Origin: Erpobdella octoculata
Lineage: Eukaryota; Annelida; Clitellata; Hirudinida; Erpobdellidae
DNA length: 64,000 nt
NCBI GenBank assembly: GCA_963978895.1
Contig: OZ022247.1
Coordinates: 7,395,568-7,459,567 of the forward strand
Direction: 5' to 3'
Part shown: in pieces, positions 1-43,935 of the stretch
Layout of the letters: each line of letters starts with the position of its first letter
Numbering within the stretch: position 1 is the stretch's first letter
The notes under the pieces: model-generated
Told to the model about the DNA's origin: nothing
Seen by the model: the letters and a program-made list of their open reading frames with translations, nothing else
Databases searched by the model: none
Program-made: the position numbers and the translations under genes

Positions 1-314
1 TTTGAAAATATGAACCATTGAACTTACAACAAACAGATGAAGTTAAATAAAAGCATATAAAATATAAAAATATATAAAAAAAAAAACTCAGCTGTATGAA
101 TTGAATGGTTAATGGAGTTGCTTTTACATAATTTGCATTTTTTCCTGCAATGAAATAAGACATTGATTGAATTATCACTTTCTCTTGAGATGGAAATTTT
201 TTTACTTGTGCAAATAAATAATTGTTCATAAATAAAAGTTTGAGATATTTTTTATTTGTTCAGAAAGTGTTTAATATTTTAATGTTTGTAATTTTTATTT
301 TATTTTTTATGTAG

Positions 315-24999
<24,685 letters not shown>

Positions 25000-26130
25000 T
25001 TCTTTCATCGAAACGGTTTGACTGTTGCATCGAGTTTGAATGAATTTATGCTTTTTCATCTCAGGAGTTTCTTAGCTGAATAGATTTTCTGCAATGATGT
25101 TGGCAGCTGATGGCTGATGATTATTTCATGAGTTTTTTTTTAAATTTACTTGTTTTGGAGTGCTTAGGTTTGGTTGTCTTCTGGTTGGCTTATGTATGGG
25201 TGTCTCATTATGCTTGTGTATGTGAGGTTTTATTTGTCTAAAAGTTTTGAGTGCTGATGTCTTGTTTTATTATGTCTTATGTTCTTTAATTGTCTTTAAA
25301 TACTCGAAAGATGTTTGCATCATTATGATATTGAAAGGAACATTTTCAAAGAAGTTAACATTGACTTGTAATATATTGTAATTTTATTATTTTTTTCGTC
25401 TTTAATTCTAGTTTGAATGAATTCAAAGTATTGTCCAATCTATAATTCAACCTGGTATTGTCCAGGTGTAATTATCTGTTGGACCTTTTATAAAACAACA
25501 TGTTGTTGTCTTTGTTAAATCGGAAATTATTGTGAGTTCATTTTTCTTTTTTTTCGTGAACTTGTTTTACATAAAGTCTTGAAGCATGGCTATCTGTAAA
25601 CATGTCACAAGAACTATAAATTGAGTAGGTACTGTGACCCACCACAATGTGTCACCTTGCTATTCTCCAATTAGAATTTTTTTTGAACTGACTAGTAGCT
25701 TAAGTGGACATTATTAATATTTTTGTGGCGGAATTTTCTCGAATCTCTGAGTCTTGGAATAATTTTTCACTTATTAATACATTCACATTATGCTTGAGAA
25801 ACATCTACTAATTGATTAGAGAATAAGGTTAGAGAATTAGGTGAGGAGATATGGTATGGGTTTAGAAGGGGCAGACCATCCTTAATTGTCACCTCATGTA
25901 GACTGTGCATAGATCATTTAAACATACCTACCTAATTGTAGGCTATGCGTTTGTCGTTGAACAAGGAAAATGGAGTTTATTATACCTCTTATTCCTTTGT
26001 GTCGAACTTATTTTCCTAAAATATCAATTAATATCTTTCTCAGAAATAACTGGCGACGCTTTGAAAATTAGTAGACTAGTGTGTGTGTGTGTGTGTGTGT
26101 GTGTTTGCATAGTTCCATCTTGTACTAACT
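25000..26130. other. KDM5 3' UTR and downstream DNA
   Basis: Follows the KDM5 stop codon. AT-rich, with no coding frame that I can support. A (GT)n tract lies at 26080-26104. The 3' end of the transcript cannot be placed with confidence from sequence alone. Confidence 0.5.
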
Positions 26131-26131
26131 A

Positions 26132-26659
26132 CAGTGCTGGATCTAGAATTTTTAGAGAGGGTGACTGAAGGAGTCTGAGCAAGCTAGCCAGAAGCGTAGC
26201 AAAAGGGACACGTGTTCCCGGGCGCCGTTTAGCATCGCTAAGTGGCAGCGATGACTCGACGGCGACAAGTGATGAACAGGAAACGCTTGTTACTATTTTC
26301 AATGCGGTTAATGCTTGTGGGTGCTTAATATCATCATCTTACATCATACCACGAGCAAATTTCAAAGACACTTTTTGCGAAATGAACCACCGTGATGCAC
26401 AAGTAGGACTCAATCTTGGTAGCGGAAACAACTCTTTTCAAGTCATTCAAGCATTGCTTGTAAAACAATAAAAACGTCACCAATCTCACTAATATTGAAT
26501 AACCATGAAATTTTATCTGTCATGATGTTTGGTTCTCCAGTTGTCCAGTTAAATGTCGTTCTGCAGTGTTTGACATTTTTATTCAATTAAATGTATTAAA
26601 AAATCGTTTAACCCATTAACGGTAGCCCCCCCCTCAGCCCTTCCCAATCCACGCCTCTG
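26132..26659. mobile_element. Possible non-autonomous hAT-like element
   Basis: Left end cagtgctggatctagaat resembles the end of the 47.4-kb element (cagtagcggatctagg). The right end is the complement of cagaggcgtggattgggaag. No matching 8-bp target duplication is visible, so the limits are tentative. Confidence 0.4.
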
Positions 26660-27260
26660 TAGATCGGATATAGGATGGTTTGTACTAAACCCCAGTTAAC
26701 ACTGGCAACGGCTGGATTGTATCTATTTTTAAAATGCTCTTGGTGCACCAGTGATCTTTGATAGGTTCCCGCGTTGCTGTTTACTATTATTATTGAGCAT
26801 GGGTGTATATCTTAAAACAATACCTGGATATCCATGTTATTGAATGCCTGGAACAATAATGCGACCAGACGGTGCTTGATAGCAACCATCAAGGTCCAGA
26901 ATATATTTGAGTAGTTTAAGAACCGCTGGCAGATGAAGGTAAAAGGAAAAATATTTCCTTGTTTAATAAAATTATCCAAACGCTGTCTCAAGGTCTTATT
27001 TTTACACTCTCCGATCATCGACCGGTAGAAAGCAAAGTCAGTCTTTGGACTGGTCCAAATGCTTTAAAGGCTTAAAAAGGTTAATGAAGTCTAATCAACA
27101 AAGCCTGAACACAGACAGAATGCACATCACTAGGTAGATGTTTATTAAGATTGATATAATGACCTTGAAGAAATTGTGCTATTATGCAGGTAGTGTTGAG
27201 GAGTCACCCTTGTCATCCTTCCCCCCCCCCCCGCATACGCCTTGTACTTCTCAGCGTCGC

Positions 27261-27335
27261 TGTAATGAAGATTTGAATTGCTTCGTCAAATACACCAGCG
27301 AGTATGCATTAAAAAATCATTTGTCTGCGACTCAT
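27261..27335 (+). pseudogene. Possible C2H2 zinc-finger remnant
   Basis: In the frame starting at 27138 the text RRCNEDLNCFVKYTSEYALK then NHLSATH fits C-x5-C-x12-H-x4-H with the usual Leu before the first His. Only one finger is present and the frame closes at 27353 with no clear partner exons. It could be an exon of an unrecognised gene, a relic, or chance. Confidence 0.3.
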
Positions 27336-27503
27336 TCGATTGTCACCGCCTGAACAGCCCATGTGTGCTCGCTGCTTCTACGTCGTTGCCATGTCAACCG
27401 TTGACGCGGAGTGAGAAAATCAGCATTTCCAAAAAACGAAATTGTGCAAATTTCATTTGTTTCATAGACTTCTTTTCTGAAAAATAATGTTTTATTCTCA
27501 CTT

Positions 27504-27939
<436 letters not shown>

Positions 27940-28379
27940 CATAACACCAGTAATTTAATAATTAGCACGCTCAATCAATTTTTCCTGCGTAACTCTGCGA
28001 AATATAAAAGAATGTGAAATTAATATTACACAACAATACAAATTAATTGAAAATCCGGTAAGCTTGTATATAAGTAGTGCTTTCATTGCGAGCCTATAAA
28101 ATAATTTATGGCATTTTTTCACAAAAATGATCGATTAACCAGCCTAGATAAAAAGAAACATTTTATGACATAAATAATAATTAACACTTTCCCAAATCGT
28201 TAGAAATTGCACTATTGAGCAAATATTGTATTAGATTTTGTCAACCTAACTCATCTGATCAATATGTTTCAAACGACTTGTATTTTACCCATTAGCAGAT
28301 CTGAGAAAGAACCAAAGGAGTCACAATTCCCTTAAAACTTTTCACCTAAAATTTTAATTTCAGTTCGCAACTTTTTTGT
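27940..28379. other. Intergenic DNA, nothing recognised
   Basis: AT-rich sequence with no supported ORF, RNA or repeat family. Confidence 0.5.
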
Positions 28380-28790
28380 AGCATGGAAACAATGTATTTA
28401 TCTTTATAAATTCACTTCCTGACTATAAATCATCACATTCTATTACATTTTCAGATTGATTGAAAAAAATTAAAAATTGCGTTTTTAAATAAATTGAAAG
28501 CTGATGGTTTATTTCTCTAAAAAAATTTTTTAGATCGATTGAACACAATTTGATTGAAATATAGAAATTTCGTCCACTTGATCTGACAATACAATAAAAA
28601 TTATCTTTGACGACAAATAAACACACTAAATATCAGCTGGATTACATAACGGACAGTTAGTTTTTTTTAAGCGTAAAAGGATCCCAACGTATGGTGCAAG
28701 CAACAAGCAAGTAAGCAATTAAGCGAGCAAGTAAGCAAGCAAACAAACAAGTATGCAAACAAACATGGTGAAGTTAATTTAGAGAATTTA
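28380..28790 (-). repeat. Reverse copy of the ~400-bp dispersed repeat
   Basis: The reverse complement contains the same landmarks as 13.4-14.9 kb: gttaatttaccatg-like start, stepped ttgcttgcttgc text (here gcaagtaagcaagcaaacaa on the plus strand), the complement of gggatcc-like text and the attctattacattttcagat phrase. Confidence 0.65.
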
Positions 28791-28799
28791 GAAAAATAA

Positions 28800-30668
28800 A
28801 AAAGTTATAAATAAAGCGTCACATTTTTTATTATGTTTTATTGTCATTTTTTCTTATTTGATATATCTAAACAAAATGGCAATTATTGTGCATGAAGAGA
28901 TGTTAAGCGCAGAATGGTTAGAGGAAGATGATGTTGTGTGTATCAATTCCACAAGAAATTTATCAATCAACCACTATGCCCATTATAACCATTGAGGAAC
29001 ATTTGAATTCCCCATGGGAAGATGTTAGAAGCTAGAATATAAATTCTCAATTTGTTCATGAAGTTCAAGTGTTGATAGTCAATTTGAAATCAGTTATGCA
29101 AGACTAAAAAACTGTATTAAAAACTTATTTGCAGAACTTCTATACGTACAATTCTATTTAGCCAGCCGTATAAGATATTGTTAGTTATTTTGTTGTTGTT
29201 TTTTGGGGGGGGGGGGTAAAATTTGTTTGACATAATTTTGTTAGGGGGTGACTGAAAGTTTGAAAGTTGTTGACAAGGGAGAGGAGGGGTGTAACAATTT
29301 GCCTAAAATTTGTTGACATAATCAATGGACGTCCCCTGAGATAGTGCAACAAAGATTTAATGTATTTTGAAACAGTATTTTACAGGTATCAAGTTTATAA
29401 ACCTAAAAGAATTAAAAGTGTAAGTTAACTATCTAAAAGTATATTTCAAAAATGTTTACGAAATTAAAAAATTGATACAAATCGCATGCAACTCTTCATT
29501 GATGAATTTAAGCCTTAAGCGTTGTGCGTGTTGAGTGTTTGTAAATACGCAGCCCGGCCCGTCAGCAACTTGGTCCTGCCCGTTTCATATGCTAAATTTG
29601 TAAGCCCGGCTCGTTTTTACGGGCTTAAAATTTTTATGCTTGGCACAAAATCTCGACCCGGCCTGTCTTAGCTTCCTTTCAAAACTGACCCGGGTCGTTT
29701 GAAACCCTCAAATCAAGGCCTGGCCCGTACAGTAGTCCAGAACATATCCTGGATTATTTTGATTGTATTTTTGTACAAAACGCTTGTTGAACTTGGATTC
29801 CAGCGCTGACATGTAATTAAATATTCTAGAGTGTTTTTTTAGTCTAGCATTAAGCTCAGATACCACATCGTCTATACACATAAAAAAGATAAATAGTATA
29901 CTCAGTGTACATTTTTTATCAAAATCTGAAAATCACGGGGGAAATGCTTCTCTGTCCCATACTAAATTATCTACCTGAATATTTCCACATTTGGCTTTAC
30001 GCACCCGGATGTATAAACAACAGAGCTTATTGAGCTGAATTACTGAGGTTGGCTGTATCAAAAAGACATAAAGAAGCCACTACTAAAAATAACTACTTAA
30101 AAACACTTAAGGTAATGAACAATGACGACATTTTCATCCAACAACGCGAAATCGCCTGCCGGAAACGTTAGAAATAAATTCCTTTCTTCTGTCAACCAAC
30201 TGAAATAATATTTCGTCTGCTAGCCCTCTTTGATACAGCCGCATTAACAGAGACCGTTTTCTAAAATAATAATAATAATAATAAGTCGTCTTTTTGTGCT
30301 TATTATGATTGAAAGTGTCGTTCCTACGAAATGATCGAGCGTTACATGCGCCTCGCATGCAGCAAACACTTATTCCGACGAATAATCCTGCGTACAACTG
30401 CGTCAACACAGGGGACGTATCGCTGGTTACGAACAATGGCCACCGTAAACAAAGACCAGAAGATACAGACTAAGTTTTAGATGTTCGAGTTTAAAACCCT
30501 TAATTTAGTTTAACATTACAATAAAATTAAATTTATTTAAAGAGGCATATGAAAATTGTTGGATTAAAATTGTTATCAGCGATATACTTCGGTTCAAAGC
30601 TACAGGATGACACTATGGTAGTAAACCGTAGCGTTTTTATTTTACAATTTGACTTCTAAAAAGCTATT
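28800..30668. other. Intergenic DNA upstream of the PPPY-protein gene
   Basis: Mostly AT-rich. A G-rich stretch with a run of ten or more G lies at about 29206-29216. A degenerate copy of a hAT-like repeat lies at 29545-29750 (cgtttttacgggcttaaaat, and ggcccgtacagtagtcc at its right side), related to the element at 46.69 kb. A short AAT repeat is at 30266-30282. A minus ORF at 30134-30436 has no recognisable domain and is not called. Confidence 0.5.
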
Positions 30669-32785
30669 ATGGTATGAGATTGAAATTATTTATTTGTGTT
30701 TTAATTTAATTTTAGAGCCAAGGAAACAGTAGCTCAAGGTAAAAAATTATAATTCTTTAAATTTATTTTCGTCCTTCTTATTCATCTGTCGCTAATTTAA
30801 AAAAAATTAAACCCATATAAATATGTCATTGAACTTTATTTAAATTTTTATTTAAACCACTAATAGGCTGCTTATTTTTAATTTATTTTAGAACTATATA
30901 ACATTGAAAATTAAAAATATAAAATCACACAGCCTTGTCAAATTCTTTACATTAAATTTAAATTGTCCTAATCTAATTGTGAATAGTAGTTTATTAATGT
31001 TTTAGATCAAACTGTGAATTTCTGACTGCATGATTTATAAAGCTTAAAGGTGCTTCACTGCACGACAGCCAAACAATTAAGTTTTCCGGTACCGCTGAAC
31101 GGAAGTGAAACGTCAGCGTTATAAGGAACAAGTAAATCAAAAAACAAAGTTTTTTTAAAACACACTTTTATATAATCGATTGTGTAGGTCTCATTCTGTT
31201 ACATAAACAACGAGCATATTAGCATAGACAATAAATAGTTCGACGAAAATATCAAAAATAATTATTTAATTAAATTTTGTCCAATCGATCCAAAAATTTG
31301 ATAAAATGCATTGTTAATCAGTTCGGAGGTATGTTTAAATTTTTAAGTCTCTATCTCATCGGGAAGTTAGTTTAAAATCGATTGCAAAATTTGACGACAG
31401 ACCAGAAAATGTGCATCGGCCGGGAATCGAACCCGGGCCGCCCGCGTGGCAGGCGAGCATTCTACCACTGAACCACCGATGCTGATATCTACCACAGAAC
31501 CACCGATGCTGATATCTACTACTGAACCGACAGACAGACAGAAAAGTCAAGTAAAGTGTAAAAAAAGGTTGCGCTAAAAACTAGAACGAAGATAAGGAAA
31601 AATTAGCGACAGGGAGCAAAAAACCCGAATTCTCTACGGTTTCTAGTTTTCGAGTTTATTTTCCTCACCAGCCAGCCAGCCAAAGTGTATTATTAAGCAT
31701 CCTTTTTAGAAACAAGTGGGATTTGAAACGTTTCCAAAACTTCTCTTACAAAAATTGAATAAAAAAACTATAATTCATTAACTGATGGCAGATTAATAAA
31801 CAAGAAAGATTCCATTTTAAACTCGACAGGACCAAAGCTTTAGAAATGTTGATTTGTGTTTGTAACGAAAATCAAAAGTAGTTGGGTTCTTTAAAAAACA
31901 TATTTTTAATGTAATTAACCTTAAACTAACCTTTTTTATAATTAGCTGCGTAATAGGCTCTCAGAAAGGATGCAGTGCGACCAGTGGAGACCCGATGAGT
32001 ACATGGCCTATTTGGTAACTTATTCATGTTTTGTTAAAAACGATAGTCGCTAAAGAAATGATTTTAAACATTATGCTTATCTATAGACAACTTACACAAG
32101 TTGTTGTTTATTATTTAACTGTTTGACTAAGAGGTTTCATTACCTGCAGGGTTTCAGTTTTCAGTGGCTTCGTTCTCCTCTCCGCAATCATGGGAATCCA
32201 CCATCGCTGGAAGAAGCGAGCTCGCACTGCTATTATGCAAGGTTAAAATTCTAAAAAAAATAAAAATAAATAAAAAAGTCTGAATAAAGAAAATGGTTTT
32301 CAATGGATTCAGATTCAACATTACCAACCACTGTCATTCGGAGTCGTCCAATTGTAGTACAGCCAGTTTCTGGAAGTGAGGGAAACAACTTCTATTCAAA
32401 CTTCGATCAGTACTTCAGTTCTAAATCTTTAGAAGAAAAACAAGCTCTCCAACGTCAGCTGTTTGCCAACTCCAGTCAGCAACTTTCTCCGACTTCCTCT
32501 GACCTTCCTCCTCCTTACTCATCCATCCCCGTCAGACCAGATTCACAAAGCCACGAAGAGACCAGTGCCAGTTTAGATGATTTTCTTAACAAACAATACC
32601 CAAGTGGCAAACAAGATGAAGAATTCAAGAAAGCATTAAGCGTGATCCGACCTATGCAACCGGCCTACGTTGCCCCTAACGCTCCGATTGCCATCGGTCA
32701 CAATATGGCGTCAAATTCTTCAGGAATGATCAGACCGAGTAGCTATGCTCAGTTAAACAGAGAAATATCTGTTGGGCATATGTAA
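30669..32785 (+). CDS. Small single-pass membrane protein with cytoplasmic PPPY motif
   Basis: Five exons join in perfect phase: ATG ending at 30671 against gtatgag, 30716-30738, 31946-32014, 32150-32241, 32313-32785, total 219 residues. The short N-terminus MSQGNSSSCVIGSQKGC has a possible N-glycosylation site and two cysteines. A hydrophobic segment VSVFSGFVLLSAIMGI follows at about residues 32-47, then a basic stop-transfer stretch HHRWKKRARTA, implying N-out, C-in. The tail contains SSDLPPPYSSIPV, a PPxY ligand for WW domains such as those of NEDD4-family ubiquitin ligases, then an acidic-polar C-terminus ending REISVGHM. No signal peptide. I do not recognise the family. The start relies on an ATG at the very end of a 5' exon; an upstream short ORF begins near 30616. 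The 3' exon is very secure, the 5' exons likely. Confidence 0.7.
31412..31483 (-). tRNA. tRNA-Gly(GCC)
   Basis: Minus-strand 72-base cloverleaf: acceptor gcatcgg / ccgatgc with discriminator A, D-arm tggttcagtggtagaatg, anticodon loop ctgccac with GCC, and T-arm cccgggttcgattcccgg. A and B boxes are intact and it closely follows the animal tRNA-Gly(GCC) sequence. It lies antisense in an intron of the PPPY-protein gene. Confidence 0.95.
31484..31535 (-). pseudogene. Partial duplicated tRNA-Gly 5' halves
   Basis: Just upstream (in the tRNA's own direction) of the tRNA-Gly gene, text such as accacagaaccaccgatgct and ctactgaacc repeats the acceptor and D-arm of the gene, spaced by tgatatcta. These are truncated copies lacking anticodon and T-arm. 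Confidence 0.7.
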
Positions 32786-32930
32786 TAAAGTCCGTTTTGC
32801 TTTTTTTGCGAAACCTTTCGAAACTTGATTACTTGAACTACTTGTTTATGTAAATGTTTTTTTTTTAAAGGTTTGCTTGAATTTAAATAAATTCTTGTCT
32901 ATATATATAAAAATGAATGTTTGTATTTAT

Positions 32931-33331
32931 GTATGTATGTATGTATGTATGTATGTATGTATGTATGTATGTATGTATGTATGTATGTATGTATGTATGT
33001 ATGTATGTATGTATGTATGTATGTATGTATGTATGTATGTATGTATGTATGTATGTATGTATGTATGTATGTATGTATGTATGTATGTATGTATGTATGT
33101 ATGTATGTATGTATGTATGTATGTATGTATGTATGTATGTATGTATGTATGTATGTATGTATGTATGTATGTATGTATGTATGTATGTATGTATGTATGT
33201 ATGTATGTATGTATGTATGTATGTATGTATGTATGTATGTATGTATGTATGTATGTATGTATGTATGTATGTATGTATGTATGTATGTATGTATGTATGT
33301 ATGTATGTATGTATGTATGTATGTATGTATA
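32931..33331 (+). repeat. (TATG)n microsatellite, ~400 bp
   Basis: About 100 uninterrupted copies of tatg/atgt just after the PPPY-protein gene. It creates long artefactual YVCM and HTYI frames on both strands. Confidence 0.98.
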
Positions 33332-33344
33332 TAGGTATTGTATT

Positions 33345-33512
33345 CATGAACTCCGCCTCGCCAATTGCGGGCCAGTCCCAAGCCTGGATAAAGGAGGAGG
33401 GACAGTTAAAAGGATCAAACTTTGATCCACGACAGGAAGTACTTATGTGCTTCCTATATACAGCCAATTTAGTCTTAAAACACTTGGTGTAAAGGACTAT
33501 AAACTATCATAA
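33345..33512 (+). repeat. ~165-bp dispersed repeat, copy A
   Basis: Begins ctccgcctcgccaattgcgg, includes gccagtcccaagcctggat and aggaagtacttatgtgcttc, and ends gtgtaaaggactataaacta before a poly-A tract (33512-33537). Copies B (34206-34362) and C (52926-53085) are in reverse orientation. The poly-A end suggests a retroposed or SINE-like unit, but no polymerase III boxes are seen. Confidence 0.75.
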
Positions 33513-33540
33513 AAAAAAAAAAAAAAAAAAAAAAAAATTG

Positions 33541-34176
<636 letters not shown>

Positions 34177-34205
34177 TAGCATTTTTTTTTTTTTTTTTTT
34201 TTTTT

Positions 34206-34362
34206 ATAATAGTTTATAGTCCTTTACACCATGTGTTTTAAGACTGAAATGTCTGTATGTAGGAAGCAGCTAAGTACTTCCTGTTGTGGATCATAAATTT
34301 TCCCTCCTCCTTTCTCCAGGCTTGGGACTGGCTCGCAATTAGCGAGGCGGAGTTTTATAGTC
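34206..34362 (-). repeat. ~165-bp dispersed repeat, copy B (reverse)
   Basis: Starts ataatagtttatagtccttt and includes caggcttgggactggctcgc and attagcgaggcggagtttta, the complement of copy A at 33345-33512. With copy A it makes an inverted pair about 0.7 kb apart. Confidence 0.75.
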
Positions 34363-34394
34363 TTAGCAAATCTATTTTACGTTTTATAGGCTAA

Positions 34395-34950
34395 CAGAAG
34401 TTATGAAAGAATGGAAAAGAGAAAATGATCGTGAACGGGAACGGGAACGGGAGAGCAACCGTGACCGGGAATGGGAGAGCAAGCATGACCGGGAATGGGA
34501 GAGCAAGCATGACCGGGAACGGGAGAGCAAGCGTGAGCGGGAACAGGAAAGCGACCGGGAACGGGAAAACCACCGGGAACGGAAAAGCGACCGGGAACGG
34601 AAAAGCGACCGGGAACGGAAAAGCGACCGGGAACGGGAAAGCGACCGGGAACGGGAAAGCGACCGGGAACGCGGAAAGCGACCGGGAACGCGGAAAGCGA
34701 CCGGGAACGCGGAAAGCGACTGGAATCGGGAGAGCAAGCTTGGAAGGAAACGCGAGCAAGAGTGAAAATCGATAACAAAACTTCTGAGCGGGAAAGCGAT
34801 CGGGAGCTGGAAAACGACCGAGAGCGGAAAAGCGACCGGGAACGCGACGAAAACGGGAAAGTGGAGAAGGAAACGGGAGCGAGAGAGACAAACATTAGAA
34901 AAACCTCTAAAAACCCCGAACAACGCCGGGTAACCCCGCTAGTTTTCAAT
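34395..34950 (-). mobile_element. Reverse copy of CGCTCCCG / actagcgg dispersed element
   Basis: An 18-bp-type minisatellite (gaccgggaacgg with gaaaagc) runs 34420-34735 and ends with ctaaaaaccccgaacaacgc then cgggtaaccccgctagt, the reverse complement of the actagcgggg module at 60612. Frames of RERESDRERE or RSRSLSRSR type are a consequence of the repeat and not a gene. Confidence 0.7.
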
Positions 34951-35302
34951 AAATTTTGCGTTAACAACTTTCACATTCTATAATATTGTTTTAATTGAAT
35001 ATCTAGCTAGTATAGTCGAGTCGCTAGAGCGTCAGACTTGATTACATGTTTCAGAAATCCAACGTGGTGCCTAACAGTAGCTCATAAAGCCCCACTTTAA
35101 AGGTCAAACAACCGTTTAAAACTTTACAAAGCAAAATGCAATTTCTTCTCAAAAACTGTTCTTTATCTTGCCTGGGCAAAACTGCCTAGCCAAAACGGTA
35201 TTTTTCAGCAGGTTTCTGTAAGGTTTTACGCAAAACATCGGAAATGTCATTGTCATAGCGCAGATCATGGCTATAATATTTGCATTGTATAGTAGGTTTT
35301 TG

Positions 35303-35612
35303 CAGTGGCGTAGCGAGGGTATCTGGCGCCCGGGGGCAAGGTATAAAAAATGCGCCCCCATATTCCCCTGTGTTTCTAATTGGATGACCAAATCCGAGGA
35401 AACCGAAGGCGCCCGAGTCATATCCGGGCCTCGGTGAGCACCTCCCCAGGAAAATTTTAAAAATCAATTGTGTGAAATAGTGCAAAAATACAATTTGTTT
35501 TTTCTACATGTTTTACATGTTCAAAAATGAATAAAATTTGGTGAAATTTAGTTTTTGTTTTTGCTTGGCGCTTGGGGGCAGATGCCCCTCCCTGCCCCTC
35601 CCCCCGCCATTG
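35303..35612. mobile_element. Non-autonomous hAT element, 310 bp
   Basis: Left end cagtggcgtagcgagggt and right end complement of caatggcggggggaggggc, with 8-bp flanks ggtttttg and gatttttg (7 of 8 identical), as expected for a hAT target duplication. No transposase is encoded. Confidence 0.7.
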
Positions 35613-37238
35613 GATTTTTGAAAGCAAAAAAGGCATTGCGAATGAAAAATTCTATTGAGTTTTCATCAGTGCATCAGAAATTACGTACAAATCAGCAAAA
35701 ATTAACAACTCTAAGGATTTGAAAAAAAATAAAGAAATTACAATGCAAATATTTTTGCTGTTAATCCAAAAGAGTAATACAGAAAAAACAATTTCATTTC
35801 ATTCTTGGACCATTTAATCAACCAGCTTAAGATACGTTTTAGAAAGACGGACGATTTACCAAAATAAGCGCAACTGCTCAAAGTTATCTTTGTAGCCACG
35901 AAAAAATCTTGGCGCCCAAAATCATAGAAATAGTCAAGTTGTTCAAGTTCGGCTTGAACCGTTCCAGTTTGTAGGTTAACACATGGAAGAGTTTCATTTA
36001 GTCACTCCTCACTCCCATAAAAAAGTCTACCAAGGAACATACAGGAACCATTCTCTTCGATAAAAATAGTAATAAGTGATAACTTTCTTTCTTTGATTGA
36101 GACACTCCTTATATTTAATACTGCAGCTTAAAAGTCATTCTCAGCTTTGAAATGTCTGATGATCTAACTCCACAGCACGGTGGGAAAAAAGAGGTGTCTT
36201 CTGTTCACATTGCTCCAGAGAACAAAATACAGAAAGAAAGTGACAGAGAGAAAAATGAAAAAATGAAAAAGAGAGTAAATAAAATGTTTAATATATCTTC
36301 TTTTTGTTTCGTTTTACTGAATAAAATAAATTCAAGATATCTTACAATGGGCTGCATAGCGACAGTAAATAAAAAAACCGAAAACTAAAAAAAAGTGTCG
36401 GGCCCCCTTACGAAATTCTTGGATTCGCCGCTCCTTGTCTCGGTCTTGTCTTGGTCCCATCTCTGCTATCTACTTATACATTATACCTATTATACCTACA
36501 GGTGTATGTATAAATCATGTCTATGGCCTTCTTTAAGATTAATTAATCAAAATGAAATAAAGCGCCTTTTCGTAAACTCAAATCTTTATCTTTATCTTCG
36601 ATAAATTTACTAAAAAATGTTTTCACACCATCACGAAAAGTAAGCTGTAAATTTCACAATAATAAGTTAGAAGCTAAAGAATTCCATGTAGGTATACGGA
36701 TCATAGCCATAAGCATATATGCCATAAGTTATAAACTTTATTCGAAGGTTTAAACAACTCATGAGACAACTATTCAAACGACTGACAATTAAGCATTATT
36801 TAATGTTTATTACTAATATATATTTATAAAGTCAGAGTTAGCAAATAAATGCTTGTATGTTATATGGGAACATAATTTAATTAAAAATATCTGCACAACC
36901 ATTTCTTGTTTATATCCTAGTTTTGGGTTCTGCTATCATTTCTAGGTATCTATTTTCTCTCCGTGTTTCGGTTGGTGATTACAATTTGGTGAATGTTTGT
37001 TGTTTTGTAATTAACAAGTAATTTATAGATTTTTTAAATTCTGATAGTGATGTTCATCCTCTGACTTGTTTGTCAGTGAATGACCGGTCCGGCAATTTGA
37101 AACTGACTGGCTGACAACAAAACTAAAAATAAGAAGTGTGACTGGACAAAGGACGCAAAGAAAGATTTAAACCTGTAAAATAAAAGTGATATATTATCTA
37201 TAAAACGTTATAATTAAACAGATAATATTGTGCCCGCC
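35613..37238. other. Intergenic DNA and Ral 5' region
   Basis: AT-rich. Two short plus ORFs (36152-36388, 36395-36604) have no recognisable domain or exon context and are not called. The 5' UTR of Ral lies in the last few hundred bases; no core promoter element can be claimed. Confidence 0.5.

Positions 37239-43935
<6,697 letters not shown>

Noticed and set aside
30134..30436. 100-codon minus ORF upstream of the PPPY gene
   Set aside because: No recognised domain or exon partners, and includes a run of Tyr from an AAT repeat.
32877..33492. Long open frames of repeating YVCM or HTYI on both strands
   Set aside because: They are translations of the (TATG)n array; any frame of a tetranucleotide repeat without a stop stays open.
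34384..34967. Arg/Ser-rich or RERE-type proteins resembling SR splicing factors
   Set aside because: They come from an 18-bp minisatellite in a dispersed element that is open in several frames on both strands, with no RNA-recognition domain.
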